A stretch of 64,000 bases of DNA from an uncultured Bacteroidota bacterium (lineage in GTDB: Bacteria; Bacteroidota; Bacteroidia; Chitinophagales; Saprospiraceae), in the NCBI GenBank assembly GCA_937872515.1, contig CALMSX010000082.1:186001-250000 (forward strand), in the 5' to 3' direction. Positions 35,223 through 44,410 of this stretch are shown here, piece by piece; positions within the stretch are counted from its first letter, which is position 1, and each line of letters opens with the position of its first letter. Under the pieces are notes generated by a model. It made no database searches and was not told where the DNA came from. It was given only the letters and a program-made list of their open reading frames with translations. Both the position numbers and the translations under genes were made by a program.

Positions 35223-37157
35223 ATGGTTGAAAGCAATGCTTTGGAATCAAGCCGGGAAAGGGCGCTAAGGGTATTAAAAAAATACTGGGGCTATGATGGA
35301 TTCAGAGCACCCCAGGATCAAATTATTTCAAGTATACTGGAGGGCAATGACACTTTTGCTCTTTTGCCAACCGGTGGTGGTAAATCCATCTGTTACCAGT
35401 TGCCGGCCTTGCTGGTGGAAGGAAAGGTGGTAGTCATTTCGCCTTTGATTTCCTTGATGTTAGACCAGGTAAAATCGCTTGAAAAAAGAGGTATCAAGGC
35501 CAAAGCCCTGCATAGTGGATTGAGTTCAGATGAAGTTGACATAATACTTGACAATTTTGTCCATGGGCCTCTAAAATTACTTTACATCTCTCCGGAACGG
35601 ATCGCTTCAGAAATATTTCAGGTTCGATATTACATGGCAAAGATTGCCTTTCTTGCTGTTGACGAGGCCCACTGCATTTCCCAATGGGGGCATGATTTCA
35701 GACCCAGCTATCTTCAAATTAGTTTGCTCAGAGAGTTAAAACCCGAAGTGCCCGTGATTGCACTGACGGCAACTGCAACTCCTGCTTTGGTAGAAGATAT
35801 TAAGGCCCAGCTATTTTTGAAAAATCCCAATATTTTTCAGAACAGTTTTTCGAGAGACAATATTTCATTTTCAGTAGCAAGAAGCGATGATAAGCACACT
35901 GAATTGACACGAATTCTTGAAAAGATGAAAGGCAGCTGCATTGTTTACAACCGGTCCAGGAGCGGTTGTGCTAAAATCGCCGCCATGTTGAGAGAACACA
36001 AAATATCTGCTACAATTTACCATGCCGGTTTAGCACATGAAGTGAGAGAAGATAACCAAAAGGCCTGGATGGAAGGAAGGGTAAAAACGATGGTAGCTAC
36101 CAATGCCTTTGGAATGGGCATTGATAAGGCAGATGTACGATGCGTGATACATGTTGATGTTCCCTCAGGAATTGAAGATTATTATCAGGAGGCCGGTAGG
36201 GCAGGCAGAGATGGCTTGAAGTCATTTGCCATTGCCTTGATCAATCCTTCTGATGTAATGGAAGCACAAAAACTGTTTGAAGTCAATTATCCAAACCCTG
36301 ATGAAATCAAACGCATCTACATCAAATTGTGTCAGTTTTTAGGAATTGGTATCGGCGGAGGAGCTGGACGATCGTATTATATAGACCTCGAGGAGTTTGG
36401 ACAAAAATCAAAAATCAGCCAACAAAAATTGGGTGCCGTGCTTAAAATCCTGGAAAAGCAAGGTTGGTTTACCTTTTCTGATGCCATTAAGACACCTACA
36501 CGATTAAAGGTAACAGGCAGGCCTCAGGACTTGCTGGGTTTTTATGAAGAAAGCGACTTGAGAGCCAAACTTCTGACGCAGTTGTTGCGGATGTATGAAG
36601 GACTTACCATAGAACATAGTGCCATCAGCCTCAAAAAAATAGCAGTTGCGCTGGAAACTGATATTTTAAGAATTGGTTTTTTACTCAAAGTTTTGCACCA
36701 GGAAGGCATCGTTGATTATATACCAAGTCAGGAATTTCCGGAAATTGTATTGTTGTTGGACAGGCCCAATGACAATGATTTTAGAATTGATGAGTTTGCT
36801 TATGAATCACTTAAAAAGGTTGCCGGAAAGAGATTGATGGCCATGCAGCAATATTTTCTCGCTCCAAAATGCAGGCAGATGATGTTGTTGGAATATTTTG
36901 GTGAAGATGCCCAAAGCTGCGGAATTTGTGATGTCTGCCTGGGAAGCCAGGAAGTAAGTTATACCATAGAAGAAAAAAGGATGGCCCTTATTTCTATTCA
37001 AAGGTTACAAGCTGGTACAAAAGTAGGACAATGGTTGACCTACTGGCCTCTCAATCGCCGAAAGCGAATGCAACAGTGCCTCGAAGACTTAAACAGCGAA
37101 GGGTTTATAGAAGTGGATGCCGGTGGCAGAATATACCTTAAAAGTCAGTCAAGATGA
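35223..37157 (+). CDS. recQ: ATP-dependent DNA helicase RecQ
   Basis: The 644-residue protein has the full SF2 helicase set: motif 0 FRAPQDQII, Walker A LPTGGGKSICYQ, DEAH box AVDEAHCISQWGHDFRP, TATA-type motif III ALTATATP and motif VI QEAGRAGRDG. The RQC zinc site is formed by Cys in APKCRQMM and CGICDVCLG. A winged-helix-like end follows; I see no separate HRDC domain. It unwinds recombination and repair intermediates. The next gene overlaps its stop by 4 nt. Confidence 0.94.
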   Translation: MVESNALESSRERALRVLKKYWGYDGFRAPQDQIISSILEGNDTFALLPTGGGKSICYQLPALLVEGKVVVISPLISLMLDQVKSLEKRGIKAKALHSGLSSDEVDIILDNFVHGPLKLLYISPERIASEIFQVRYYMAKIAFLAVDEAHCISQWGHDFRPSYLQISLLRELKPEVPVIALTATATPALVEDIKAQLFLKNPNIFQNSFSRDNISFSVARSDDKHTELTRILEKMKGSCIVYNRSRSGCAKIAAMLREHKISATIYHAGLAHEVREDNQKAWMEGRVKTMVATNAFGMGIDKADVRCVIHVDVPSGIEDYYQEAGRAGRDGLKSFAIALINPSDVMEAQKLFEVNYPNPDEIKRIYIKLCQFLGIGIGGGAGRSYYIDLEEFGQKSKISQQKLGAVLKILEKQGWFTFSDAIKTPTRLKVTGRPQDLLGFYEESDLRAKLLTQLLRMYEGLTIEHSAISLKKIAVALETDILRIGFLLKVLHQEGIVDYIPSQEFPEIVLLLDRPNDNDFRIDEFAYESLKKVAGKRLMAMQQYFLAPKCRQMMLLEYFGEDAQSCGICDVCLGSQEVSYTIEEKRMALISIQRLQAGTKVGQWLTYWPLNRRKRMQQCLEDLNSEGFIEVDAGGRIYLKSQSR

Positions 37158-38239
37158 TCAAAAAAAGGATAATCATCAGCATGACTTCAGATTGGAATTA
37201 CGATCAAAGAATGCAACGCATTGTATCTGCTCTGCAAACAGAATACCAATGCAAAATCCTGCACCGTCCTAACAGCAAGGAAAGGGTAGATAAAAACATG
37301 GATTTTAAAGGCATAAATTGTTATTTTAAAAAAGGGCCGCTTTTTTATGCAGAATTTAATTTGCGCCTCTTAGTATTATTGATGATTGAAAAGGCCGACT
37401 TATTTTATGCGGTTGATTCAGATACTTTGGCCGGGGTTGGGCTGGCGGCAAAATTAAGAGGATTAAGGTTTGTTTATGATAGCCATGAATGGTTTACCGA
37501 GGTACCGGAACTAACGCATAAAAAAAATGTAAAAAAAATATGGTCGGCTATAGAAAAGTGGACCATTCCGTGGGCTTCTTTATGTATTACGGTCAATGAA
37601 AGCCTGGCAGACCTCTTCCGGCAAAAATGGAAGAAGCCTTTTCATCCCATCCTAAACGTATCTTTCCGCTCAGTTGAACTTCCTTCTCAGGAGCCAGATT
37701 TTGTATTATTATACCAGGGGGCTCTTAATAAAGGTAGAGGCCTGGAGTGCGCCATAGACACGATGCAATTTTTAGAAAAATATACCTTACGAATAGCCGG
37801 CGATGGGGATTTAAAAAAAGAGTTGGAAACCTATGCTGATACGTTGCCCTGGAAGTCAAGAATCCAATTTTTAGGAAAACTAACACCCGTTGAATTGAAA
37901 GTTCAGACAAAAAGGGCAAGGTTTGGGTTAAATTTGTTGGATGGTAGCAGCAAAAATTATTATTATTCTTTAGCCAATAAATTTTTTGATTTCTGGCAGG
38001 CTGGCATTCCTTCCATTAATATGGAATTTCCGGAATACAGAAGGTTTAACGATGAATATAACGTAGGATTACTTATTTCGGAATTAAATTCTGAAAAATT
38101 GGCAAAATTGATTAAAAAGTATGACAACCATAGTGAGTATGGTGTTTTAAGGGCCAATTGTTTAAAGTACAGGAGTGCTTTTACCTGGGAGAAAGAAGCA
38201 GAAAAACTTTTAACTCTATTCAGGAGTTTATTTACTTGA
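37154..38239 (+). CDS. Glycosyltransferase, GT4/GT1-like
   Basis: The 361-residue GT-B protein has an N-terminal domain with FVYDSHEWFTEVPEL and a C-terminal nucleotide-sugar domain with LLYQGALNKGRGLECAID, RIAGDGDLKKELE and the conserved LANKFFDFWQAGIPSI region, where an acidic/EX7E-like pair usually binds the donor. It probably adds a sugar to a surface glycan or lipid. It overlaps recQ by 4 nt and precedes the MsbA-like exporter by 10 nt, so it may act in making the exported glycolipid. Confidence 0.83.
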   Translation: MIKKRIIISMTSDWNYDQRMQRIVSALQTEYQCKILHRPNSKERVDKNMDFKGINCYFKKGPLFYAEFNLRLLVLLMIEKADLFYAVDSDTLAGVGLAAKLRGLRFVYDSHEWFTEVPELTHKKNVKKIWSAIEKWTIPWASLCITVNESLADLFRQKWKKPFHPILNVSFRSVELPSQEPDFVLLYQGALNKGRGLECAIDTMQFLEKYTLRIAGDGDLKKELETYADTLPWKSRIQFLGKLTPVELKVQTKRARFGLNLLDGSSKNYYYSLANKFFDFWQAGIPSINMEFPEYRRFNDEYNVGLLISELNSEKLAKLIKKYDNHSEYGVLRANCLKYRSAFTWEKEAEKLLTLFRSLFT

Positions 38240-38249
38240 AGTTACTAAA

Positions 38250-40046
38250 ATGAAGGAAGAGAATCAAAACACAAAGAAGTTAACGAAAGACAAAATTGCT
38301 GCCGGCCTATACATCTTCAAATACATAAAGCCATACAGATGGTACTTTATCACCGGAATGATAGCACTGGTTATTGGAAGTTTAATCTTTATGGTTTTTC
38401 CGGGAGCGGCCGGTGAAATGGCAAATGTTGCCATTGGAAAAGATACCTATCATCTGGGGCTTAGCATAGAAGATTATGGCTGGTTATTTTTGATTATTTT
38501 GATCTTACAAGGGGTGTTGTCATATGTTAGAACCGTTTTTTTTTCCATTGTTTCTGAAAAGGGAATGGCGGACCTGAGGAAGGATTTGTTTGATAAAATA
38601 ATTACCCAGAGTATTGGATTTTATGAGGAGCGAAGAGTAGGTGAGTTGACCAGCAGAATTACAACCGATGTTGAACAACTGCAGTCAGTATTTTCAATTA
38701 CTCTGGCTGAATTATTGAGACAGGTAGTGGTATTGATTTCTGGAATTGGCATCATTGCATATCTGACTCCGGGCTTATCATTGTTGATGTTACTTACATT
38801 TCCAGTCATCGTAGTCCTTGCAATGGTTTTTGGGCGTTACATCCGAAAGTTGTCAAAAAACAGACAAGATAAACTGGCAGAAACCAACACCATTGTTGAA
38901 GAGTGTTTGCAATCGTTTTATGTTGTAAAATCCTATGCCAATGAATGGTTTGAGTCGCGCAGATATAGCAAAAGCATTGATGGAGTCGTTGGCGTTTCAT
39001 TGTCATTTGCCAAAGTGAGGGGCTTGTTTTTTATCTTCATAATTACGGTCTTATTTGGAGGTATGTTTTTCATATTATGGCGAGGAGCCATAATGGTGCA
39101 GCATGGAGAAATGGAAGCAGGAGATTTATTTTCATTTATCATTTATACCGCCATTTTAGGAGGAGCAATAGCCAGTTTTGGCAATCTTTATACCTCAGTT
39201 TTGCAAGCTCTCGGAGCCACTGAAAGAATCAGAGAGATCCTGATGAGTGATGCAGAAGTTGCTGTGGCAGATGGTGAAAAGGCCAGGAATGCAGAACCTT
39301 TTAAAGGCAGCATTTCTTATCATGAGGTAGCTTTTGCCTATCCTTCCCGACCTGATTTACCGGTACTGAAGGGTATTAATTTTCAAGTAGAACATGGGCA
39401 GAAAATTGCACTGGTTGGCCAGAGTGGAAGCGGCAAATCAACCATTGTGCAATTGTTGATGCGATTTTATGCACCCAATGAAGGTAAGATCACCATAGAT
39501 GGAAAAAATATTGATGAATATAACATTTCTGATTTAAGGCACCAGATTGGAATTGTTCCTCAGGATGTAATACTTTTTGGGGGGTCTATCAGAGAAAACA
39601 TCTTATATGGCAAACCATCTGCAAGCGAGGAGGAATTGAATACAGCAGCAGAACAGGCCAATGCCCTTGAATTTATAAGACAGTTTCCTGAAGGTTTTGA
39701 AACCATAGTAGGGGAGAGAGGAATAAAACTATCGGGTGGCCAGCGTCAAAGGATTGCAATAGCAAGGGCAATTTTGAAAAACCCATCCATTTTAATTTTG
39801 GATGAAGCAACCTCATCTTTGGATGCGGAGTCAGAAAAAATAGTACAAGAAGCATTAAATAATTTGATGAGGAACAGGACATCAATTATCATTGCACACA
39901 GATTGGCTACCATTAGAGAAGCAGATTGTATTTATGTGCTGGAGGGAGGTATCATCATAGAAAAGGGCAGCCATGAAGAATTGTCGGCTTTAGATGATGG
40001 ACTCTACAGGCATTTGGCGCGTCTGCAGTTTGAAAATAACGGATAA
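38250..40046 (+). CDS. MsbA-like ABC exporter (fused permease and ATPase)
   Basis: The 598-residue half-transporter has six membrane helices in residues ~30-310 and an ATPase domain with Walker A GQSGSGKST, signature LSGGQRQRIAIARAIL and Walker B ILILDEATSSLDAES. The pattern is that of lipid A/lipid exporters and multidrug exporters of the MsbA/ABCB group; a homodimer is expected. Co-location with a glycosyltransferase, and lipid A genes elsewhere in the window, favour a lipid-linked substrate, but drug export cannot be excluded. Confidence 0.9.
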   Translation: MKEENQNTKKLTKDKIAAGLYIFKYIKPYRWYFITGMIALVIGSLIFMVFPGAAGEMANVAIGKDTYHLGLSIEDYGWLFLIILILQGVLSYVRTVFFSIVSEKGMADLRKDLFDKIITQSIGFYEERRVGELTSRITTDVEQLQSVFSITLAELLRQVVVLISGIGIIAYLTPGLSLLMLLTFPVIVVLAMVFGRYIRKLSKNRQDKLAETNTIVEECLQSFYVVKSYANEWFESRRYSKSIDGVVGVSLSFAKVRGLFFIFIITVLFGGMFFILWRGAIMVQHGEMEAGDLFSFIIYTAILGGAIASFGNLYTSVLQALGATERIREILMSDAEVAVADGEKARNAEPFKGSISYHEVAFAYPSRPDLPVLKGINFQVEHGQKIALVGQSGSGKSTIVQLLMRFYAPNEGKITIDGKNIDEYNISDLRHQIGIVPQDVILFGGSIRENILYGKPSASEEELNTAAEQANALEFIRQFPEGFETIVGERGIKLSGGQRQRIAIARAILKNPSILILDEATSSLDAESEKIVQEALNNLMRNRTSIIIAHRLATIREADCIYVLEGGIIIEKGSHEELSALDDGLYRHLARLQFENNG

Positions 40047-40051
40047 AAAAG

Positions 40052-40080
40052 AAATCCCCATGTGAGTGGGGATCTCTTTC
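40052..40080 (+). terminator. Probable intrinsic terminator after the exporter gene
   Basis: Arms ATCCCCA (40054-40060) and TGGGGAT (40067-40073) flank TGTGAG. The following CTCTTTC is only partly T-rich; on the minus strand the hairpin is followed by TTTCTTTTTT, so it may mainly terminate the convergent gene. Confidence 0.6.
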
Positions 40081-40098
40081 CATACATGCAAAATACTG

Positions 40099-40485
40099 CT
40101 AGTAAATATAAAGGAAGATGTCGCCATTGGGCTCATACCACCATGTCATATTGTGAGCACCGATGGTTGCGGAATTGACAAATCCGGTACCACAACCAAT
40201 TTGGGTTTCATCTCTTACATCCGACCAGTTACTACCGTCTGAAACACCCAGTTTCCAACCTGAGCTTAGGAAAAAAACAGGAGGATAGGAGTAGGAAGTA
40301 GGAGGCAAGGTAAAATTGACGCCGTAGAAATTAGGCATGGGAACGCCGCAGGAAGCATCCAGGTAGACAAAGTCGGTAAGAACCATCGTGGTTGTAGTTG
40401 CGTTTTTAACAATCAGGTTTTGGCTGGAGGCCGTTTGCAAAGTAAATAGGAACAAAGCTGAGAATAAAAAGACCCATCGTTTCAT
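40099..40485 (-). CDS. Small secreted protein of unknown function
   Basis: From ATG 40485 (MKRWVFLFS) the protein is 128 residues with a signal peptide cut near TASSQ. The mature part is rich in Thr, Ser, Tyr and Trp with two Cys (DASCGVP and IGCGTG) that could form a disulfide, suggesting a small beta-sandwich. I do not recognise a family. The upstream ATG at 40533 would add 16 residues before the signal. It is a single gene that converges on the exporter gene. Confidence 0.7.
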   Translation of the reverse strand: MKRWVFLFSALFLFTLQTASSQNLIVKNATTTTMVLTDFVYLDASCGVPMPNFYGVNFTLPPTSYSYPPVFFLSSGWKLGVSDGSNWSDVRDETQIGCGTGFVNSATIGAHNMTWWYEPNGDIFLYIY

Positions 40486-40854
40486 AATAGTAATTAATTT
40501 AACTGCATACTCTTTTTCACCGATTTTCTGCATTTCTCGTAAAAGACAGGAAGAAGTACTTGCTTGTTTTGGTGCCGGGTATCGCGAATTTCAGCACTAA
40601 ATCAATTTGTGATAGTGAACTCTTCAACTTTCGTAACAAAGATAGGCTCATTACTTATTGTTGGTCAATGGTAGTTTATACGGAATTTTATATAAGGGAT
40701 TATCGGGGTATGTAGTATAATGGTTTACGTAATGGGCTGGTTTTTAAGATGAAATAAAAATTAGTTGAAATGGATGTAAGAGCTAAAAATCTGTTTTTTG
40801 ACGACAAATGAGATAGCTTGGTAGATAAAATCAAGTGATTGGCAGTATTTTTCT
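40486..40854. other. Intergenic region before the M16 peptidase pair
   Basis: This spacer of about 370 nt lies between the divergent small secreted protein and M16 genes. I see no credible ORF, tRNA or strong terminator-like hairpin. Short frames on both strands lack coding character. Confidence 0.5.
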
Positions 40855-40862
40855 TAAGTTTG
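40855..40862 (+). promoter_or_regulatory. Possible -7 box for the M16 peptidase genes
   Basis: TAAGTTTG matches TAnnTTTG and lies 22 nt before the ATG at 40885. A clear -33 element at the proper distance is absent. Confidence 0.4.
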
Positions 40863-40884
40863 CTGTCTATAAATTCTGGAAAAA

Positions 40885-42210
40885 ATGAGATTAAAATTTC
40901 ACTTTATTTGGCTTTGTCTGTTACCTATTTTCCTGCAAGCGCAGATGAATAAAATTGAGTTTCAGGAGTTCACTTTAGACAATGGGCTTCATGTGATCCT
41001 TCACAAAGACAGCAGTACACCGATCGTTGCGGTGTCGATTATGTACCATGTTGGCTCAAAAAATGAAAACCCCAACAGAACGGGATTTGCCCATTTTTTT
41101 GAGCACCTGTTGTTTGAGGGTTCTGAAAACATAGGCGGACGTGGTCAATATGACAAGTACGTTGAAAAAGCAGGGGGTACATTAAACGCCAATACCACGT
41201 ACGACAGGACCTACTATTTTGAAGTACTACCCTCAAACCAATTGGAATTGGGACTTTGGTTGGAATCCGAAAGAATGCTGCACGCAAGGGTAGAGCAGGC
41301 TGGTGTAGAAACCCAAAGAGAAGTGGTAAAAGAAGAAAGAAGGCAGAGAATTGACAATCAGCCCTATGGATCAATTTTGGAGGAATCATTAAAAAGAGCC
41401 TATACGGTTCATCCTTATAAGTGGCCCGTTATTGGATATATGGAGCACCTGAATGCGGCCCAGGAGGCTGATTACAAGCAGTTTTATGCAGACTTTTATC
41501 GTCCTGATAATGCCATTGTATCCATTGCAGGAGATATTGATTATGCCCAAGCCAAAGAGCTGGTGACACGATATTTTTCCACCATTCCAAAAGGTAAAAA
41601 GCCCATCTATCGCCCAAAGGTGGTGGAGCCTGCTATGACAGGAGAAGTAAGAGATACGGTGTATGACAATATTCAGTTACCGGCGGTAATCCAAACTTAT
41701 AGAATCCCTGCCCAGGGAACTCCGGATTACTACGCAGTTTCCATGTTGGGACAACTGTTGTCGCAGGGAGAATCCTCTCGTTTGTACAGGGCCCTGGTAG
41801 ATGAGCAACAAAAAGCATTGTTTGTAGGAAATTTCCCGCTGGGTCTTGAAGATCCAGGTGTTTCAATTGCCTTTGGTATTTCAAAGATGGGTGTTGACAT
41901 CCTTGATTTGGAAAAGGCTATGGACGCGGAGGTGGCAAAGGTCCAAAATGAACTCATCACCGACGAAGAATTTCAGAAATTAAAAAACCAGGTTGAAAAT
42001 GACTTTATCAGCGGGAACTCAAGAGTTGCCGGTATCGCAGAAAGTCTGGCCAACTACAAAATGTATTTTGGTGACACCAATCTGATCAATACTGAACTTG
42101 ATCGCTACCTTAAGGTAACCAAAGAAGATATCAGAAGGGCAGCCAACACCTATTTTAATAAAAACAATAGGGTAACACTTCATTACCTGCCTAAAAATGT
42201 TACACCCTAA
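40885..42210 (+). CDS. M16 family zinc peptidase, active subunit
   Basis: The 441-residue protein has a signal peptide (IFLQAQ) and the inverted zinc motif HxxEH as HFFEHLLFEGSE (nt 41092-41127), with a downstream Glu ligand region around REVVKEERRQR. Two homologous M16 lobes follow. Such peptidases cleave small peptides inside a clamshell, and many work as heterodimers with a non-catalytic partner. The next gene, 21 nt downstream, encodes that partner type. Location is periplasm or outer membrane. Confidence 0.92.
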   Translation: MRLKFHFIWLCLLPIFLQAQMNKIEFQEFTLDNGLHVILHKDSSTPIVAVSIMYHVGSKNENPNRTGFAHFFEHLLFEGSENIGGRGQYDKYVEKAGGTLNANTTYDRTYYFEVLPSNQLELGLWLESERMLHARVEQAGVETQREVVKEERRQRIDNQPYGSILEESLKRAYTVHPYKWPVIGYMEHLNAAQEADYKQFYADFYRPDNAIVSIAGDIDYAQAKELVTRYFSTIPKGKKPIYRPKVVEPAMTGEVRDTVYDNIQLPAVIQTYRIPAQGTPDYYAVSMLGQLLSQGESSRLYRALVDEQQKALFVGNFPLGLEDPGVSIAFGISKMGVDILDLEKAMDAEVAKVQNELITDEEFQKLKNQVENDFISGNSRVAGIAESLANYKMYFGDTNLINTELDRYLKVTKEDIRRAANTYFNKNNRVTLHYLPKNVTP

Positions 42211-42231
42211 AAAATTTCACAACAAAGAGAA

Positions 42232-44358
42232 ATGAGAATAATTTATCTAATAGCAATAGTTTTTGTCTTTGCTCAATGCAGCAAAAAGACAATGGAAAAA
42301 ACAACCACCCAGGCGACCAAAAATACAGAGGCATTCAGATCCAAAGCTCCGGCTCCGGCACCTGCTCGCCCTATAGACCTGGGAGCTTACAGTTCTTTTG
42401 ATTTGCCCAATGGCTTAAAAGTAATTGTTGTAGAGAACCATAAACTTCCAAAAGTTTCATACCAGATTTCTTTGTCAAATGATCCGGTTTTGGAAGGAGA
42501 ACAAGGGGGGTATGTGCAATTTGCAGGTGATTTGTTAACCAAAGGAACCAGCAATAGACCTAAGGCTAAATTGGATGAAGAGATAGATTTTATTGGTGCT
42601 ACATTAAATTCTTCACCTTCTGGATTATTTGGCACATCACTTAAAAAGCACTCCGGCAAATTGTTGGAATTGATGACCGATGTTTTGTACAATCCTACTT
42701 TTCCTGAAGATGAGTTTCAAAAAATGAAATCGCAGTCGCTATCTGCATTGGCATCATCCAAAACGGATGCCAACAGCATTGCATCTAATGTTTCTGCAGT
42801 AGTGACTTATGGCAAAAACCATCCTTATGGCGAGGTTCAAACGGAAAAAACAGTAAACAGCATTACTTTGGATAAGTGTAAAGAATACTATAATACTTAT
42901 TTCAAACCTAACAATGCCTATCTGGTAATTGTTGGTGACATCACCGTTGAGGAAGCTAAGATACAGGCTGAAAAACACTTTGCATCCTGGAAAAGTGGTA
43001 CCGTGCCCATGGCTAAGTATGAAACACCTTCAATTCCCAAAGAGCCCAAGGTTGTTTTCGCCAACAAAGACGGTGCTGTACAATCTGTAATCAATGTTAC
43101 CTACCCGGTAGTGCTAAAAACTGGGGATGATGATGAAATTGCTGCCAATGTTATGAATAACATCTTAGGTGGCGGTATTTTTTCTGGAAGGTTGATGCAA
43201 AATCTGAGAGAAAAAAGAGCTTATACCTATGGAGCGAGATCAAGTTTGAATTCGGATAAGTTGGTCGGAAATTTCAAAGCTTTTGCAAGTGTAAGAAACG
43301 CAGTGACCGACTCATCTGTTCAGGAGTTTATTTATGAAATGGATAGGATGGCAAAAGAGCCTGTATCTGAAAATGATCTTCAACTGGCTAAAAACAGTAT
43401 GGCTGGTAGTTTTGCCAGGTCTCTGGAATCACCTCAGACCATTGCAGGATTTGCATTGAATACCTATAAGTATAACCTGCCCAAAGATTATTACAATACT
43501 TACTTGTCACGTTTGGAAAAGGTGAGTATTGCAGATGTACAAAGAGTTGCCACCAAATATGTAAAACCACAAAATGCTTATATTCTGGTAGTAGGCAATA
43601 AGGATGAGGTTGCTGAAAAGTTACTTCGCTTTGACGGTGATAAAAAAATTGATTATTACGATGCTTATGGAGAGGTCTTGAATTATGACAACCTTTCTCT
43701 TCCTCCAGGATTAACTGGCGTAAATGTAGTGGAAGATTATTTAGATGCTATAGGTGGAATGGAAAAATTGCAAGCCATTAAAACCATGTCTTCTGAGGCC
43801 TCAATGTCTTTGATGGGACAAGAAGCAAAAATTGTAACCAAGCATAAAATGCCGGATAAGTTCTTATTCTCTATGCAAATGAATGGCATGGTAATGCAGG
43901 AACAAAAGACCAATGGTCAAAAAGCACAAACCAGTCAAATGGGGCAAGCCAAAGTTTCAATGCCGGGTGAACCTGAGTTTGAGGAAATGAAAGGCAAGGC
44001 ACAGATGTTTGATCAATTGGATTACCTAGCTAAAGGCTTCAAAATTGATTTAAAAGGAGTGGAGGAGATTGATGGACAAAAATGTTATAAACTGGCTGTA
44101 ACAGATGATAAAGGTGAGTTAACTACTCAATTTTACAGCATTGCCAATAACCTCCTGGTTAGGATTTCATCTGTAGCAGGTGAAGGAGAAAAAGCCAAAA
44201 CGGTAAATACTGATTTTAAAGATTACCGCGAAGTAAGTGGAATTTTAATGCCACATGAAATTACGTTGACAGGTCAGGCTCCTTTCCCACTGGTAATGAA
44301 ATATGGAAAATTTGAATTCAACGGTGAAATTAGTGATGCCGATTTCGACATAAAATAA
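42232..44358 (+). CDS. M16 family partner (non-catalytic) with LolA-like C-terminal domain, lipoprotein
   Basis: The 708-residue protein has a lipoprotein signal (FVFAQC, Cys near residue 16) and two M16 lobes to about residue 490. The zinc motif is lost: where HFLEH is expected the sequence reads QFAGDLLTKGT. The R/Y pair typical of the partner subunit is kept in SGRLMQNLREKRAYTYG. Residues ~500-708 form an extra beta-rich domain (from VEDYLDAIGGMEKLQAI on) resembling LolA/LolB-type lipoprotein carriers. It probably completes the catalytic clamshell with the upstream peptidase and tethers it to a membrane. Confidence 0.87.
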   Translation: MRIIYLIAIVFVFAQCSKKTMEKTTTQATKNTEAFRSKAPAPAPARPIDLGAYSSFDLPNGLKVIVVENHKLPKVSYQISLSNDPVLEGEQGGYVQFAGDLLTKGTSNRPKAKLDEEIDFIGATLNSSPSGLFGTSLKKHSGKLLELMTDVLYNPTFPEDEFQKMKSQSLSALASSKTDANSIASNVSAVVTYGKNHPYGEVQTEKTVNSITLDKCKEYYNTYFKPNNAYLVIVGDITVEEAKIQAEKHFASWKSGTVPMAKYETPSIPKEPKVVFANKDGAVQSVINVTYPVVLKTGDDDEIAANVMNNILGGGIFSGRLMQNLREKRAYTYGARSSLNSDKLVGNFKAFASVRNAVTDSSVQEFIYEMDRMAKEPVSENDLQLAKNSMAGSFARSLESPQTIAGFALNTYKYNLPKDYYNTYLSRLEKVSIADVQRVATKYVKPQNAYILVVGNKDEVAEKLLRFDGDKKIDYYDAYGEVLNYDNLSLPPGLTGVNVVEDYLDAIGGMEKLQAIKTMSSEASMSLMGQEAKIVTKHKMPDKFLFSMQMNGMVMQEQKTNGQKAQTSQMGQAKVSMPGEPEFEEMKGKAQMFDQLDYLAKGFKIDLKGVEEIDGQKCYKLAVTDDKGELTTQFYSIANNLLVRISSVAGEGEKAKTVNTDFKDYREVSGILMPHEITLTGQAPFPLVMKYGKFEFNGEISDADFDIK

Positions 44359-44377
44359 TTATGTTGAGAATTAAAAT

Positions 44378-44410
44378 AAAAAAGCCCCGGTATTTCCGGG
44401 GCTTTTTTTT
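44378..44410. terminator. Bidirectional intrinsic terminator between M16 pair and purB
   Basis: Arms AAAAGCCCCGG and CCGGGGCTTTT surround the loop TATTT, with a T-run after the stem on the plus strand and an A-run before it that becomes a T-run on the minus strand. It serves the convergent M16 and purB transcripts. Confidence 0.92.
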
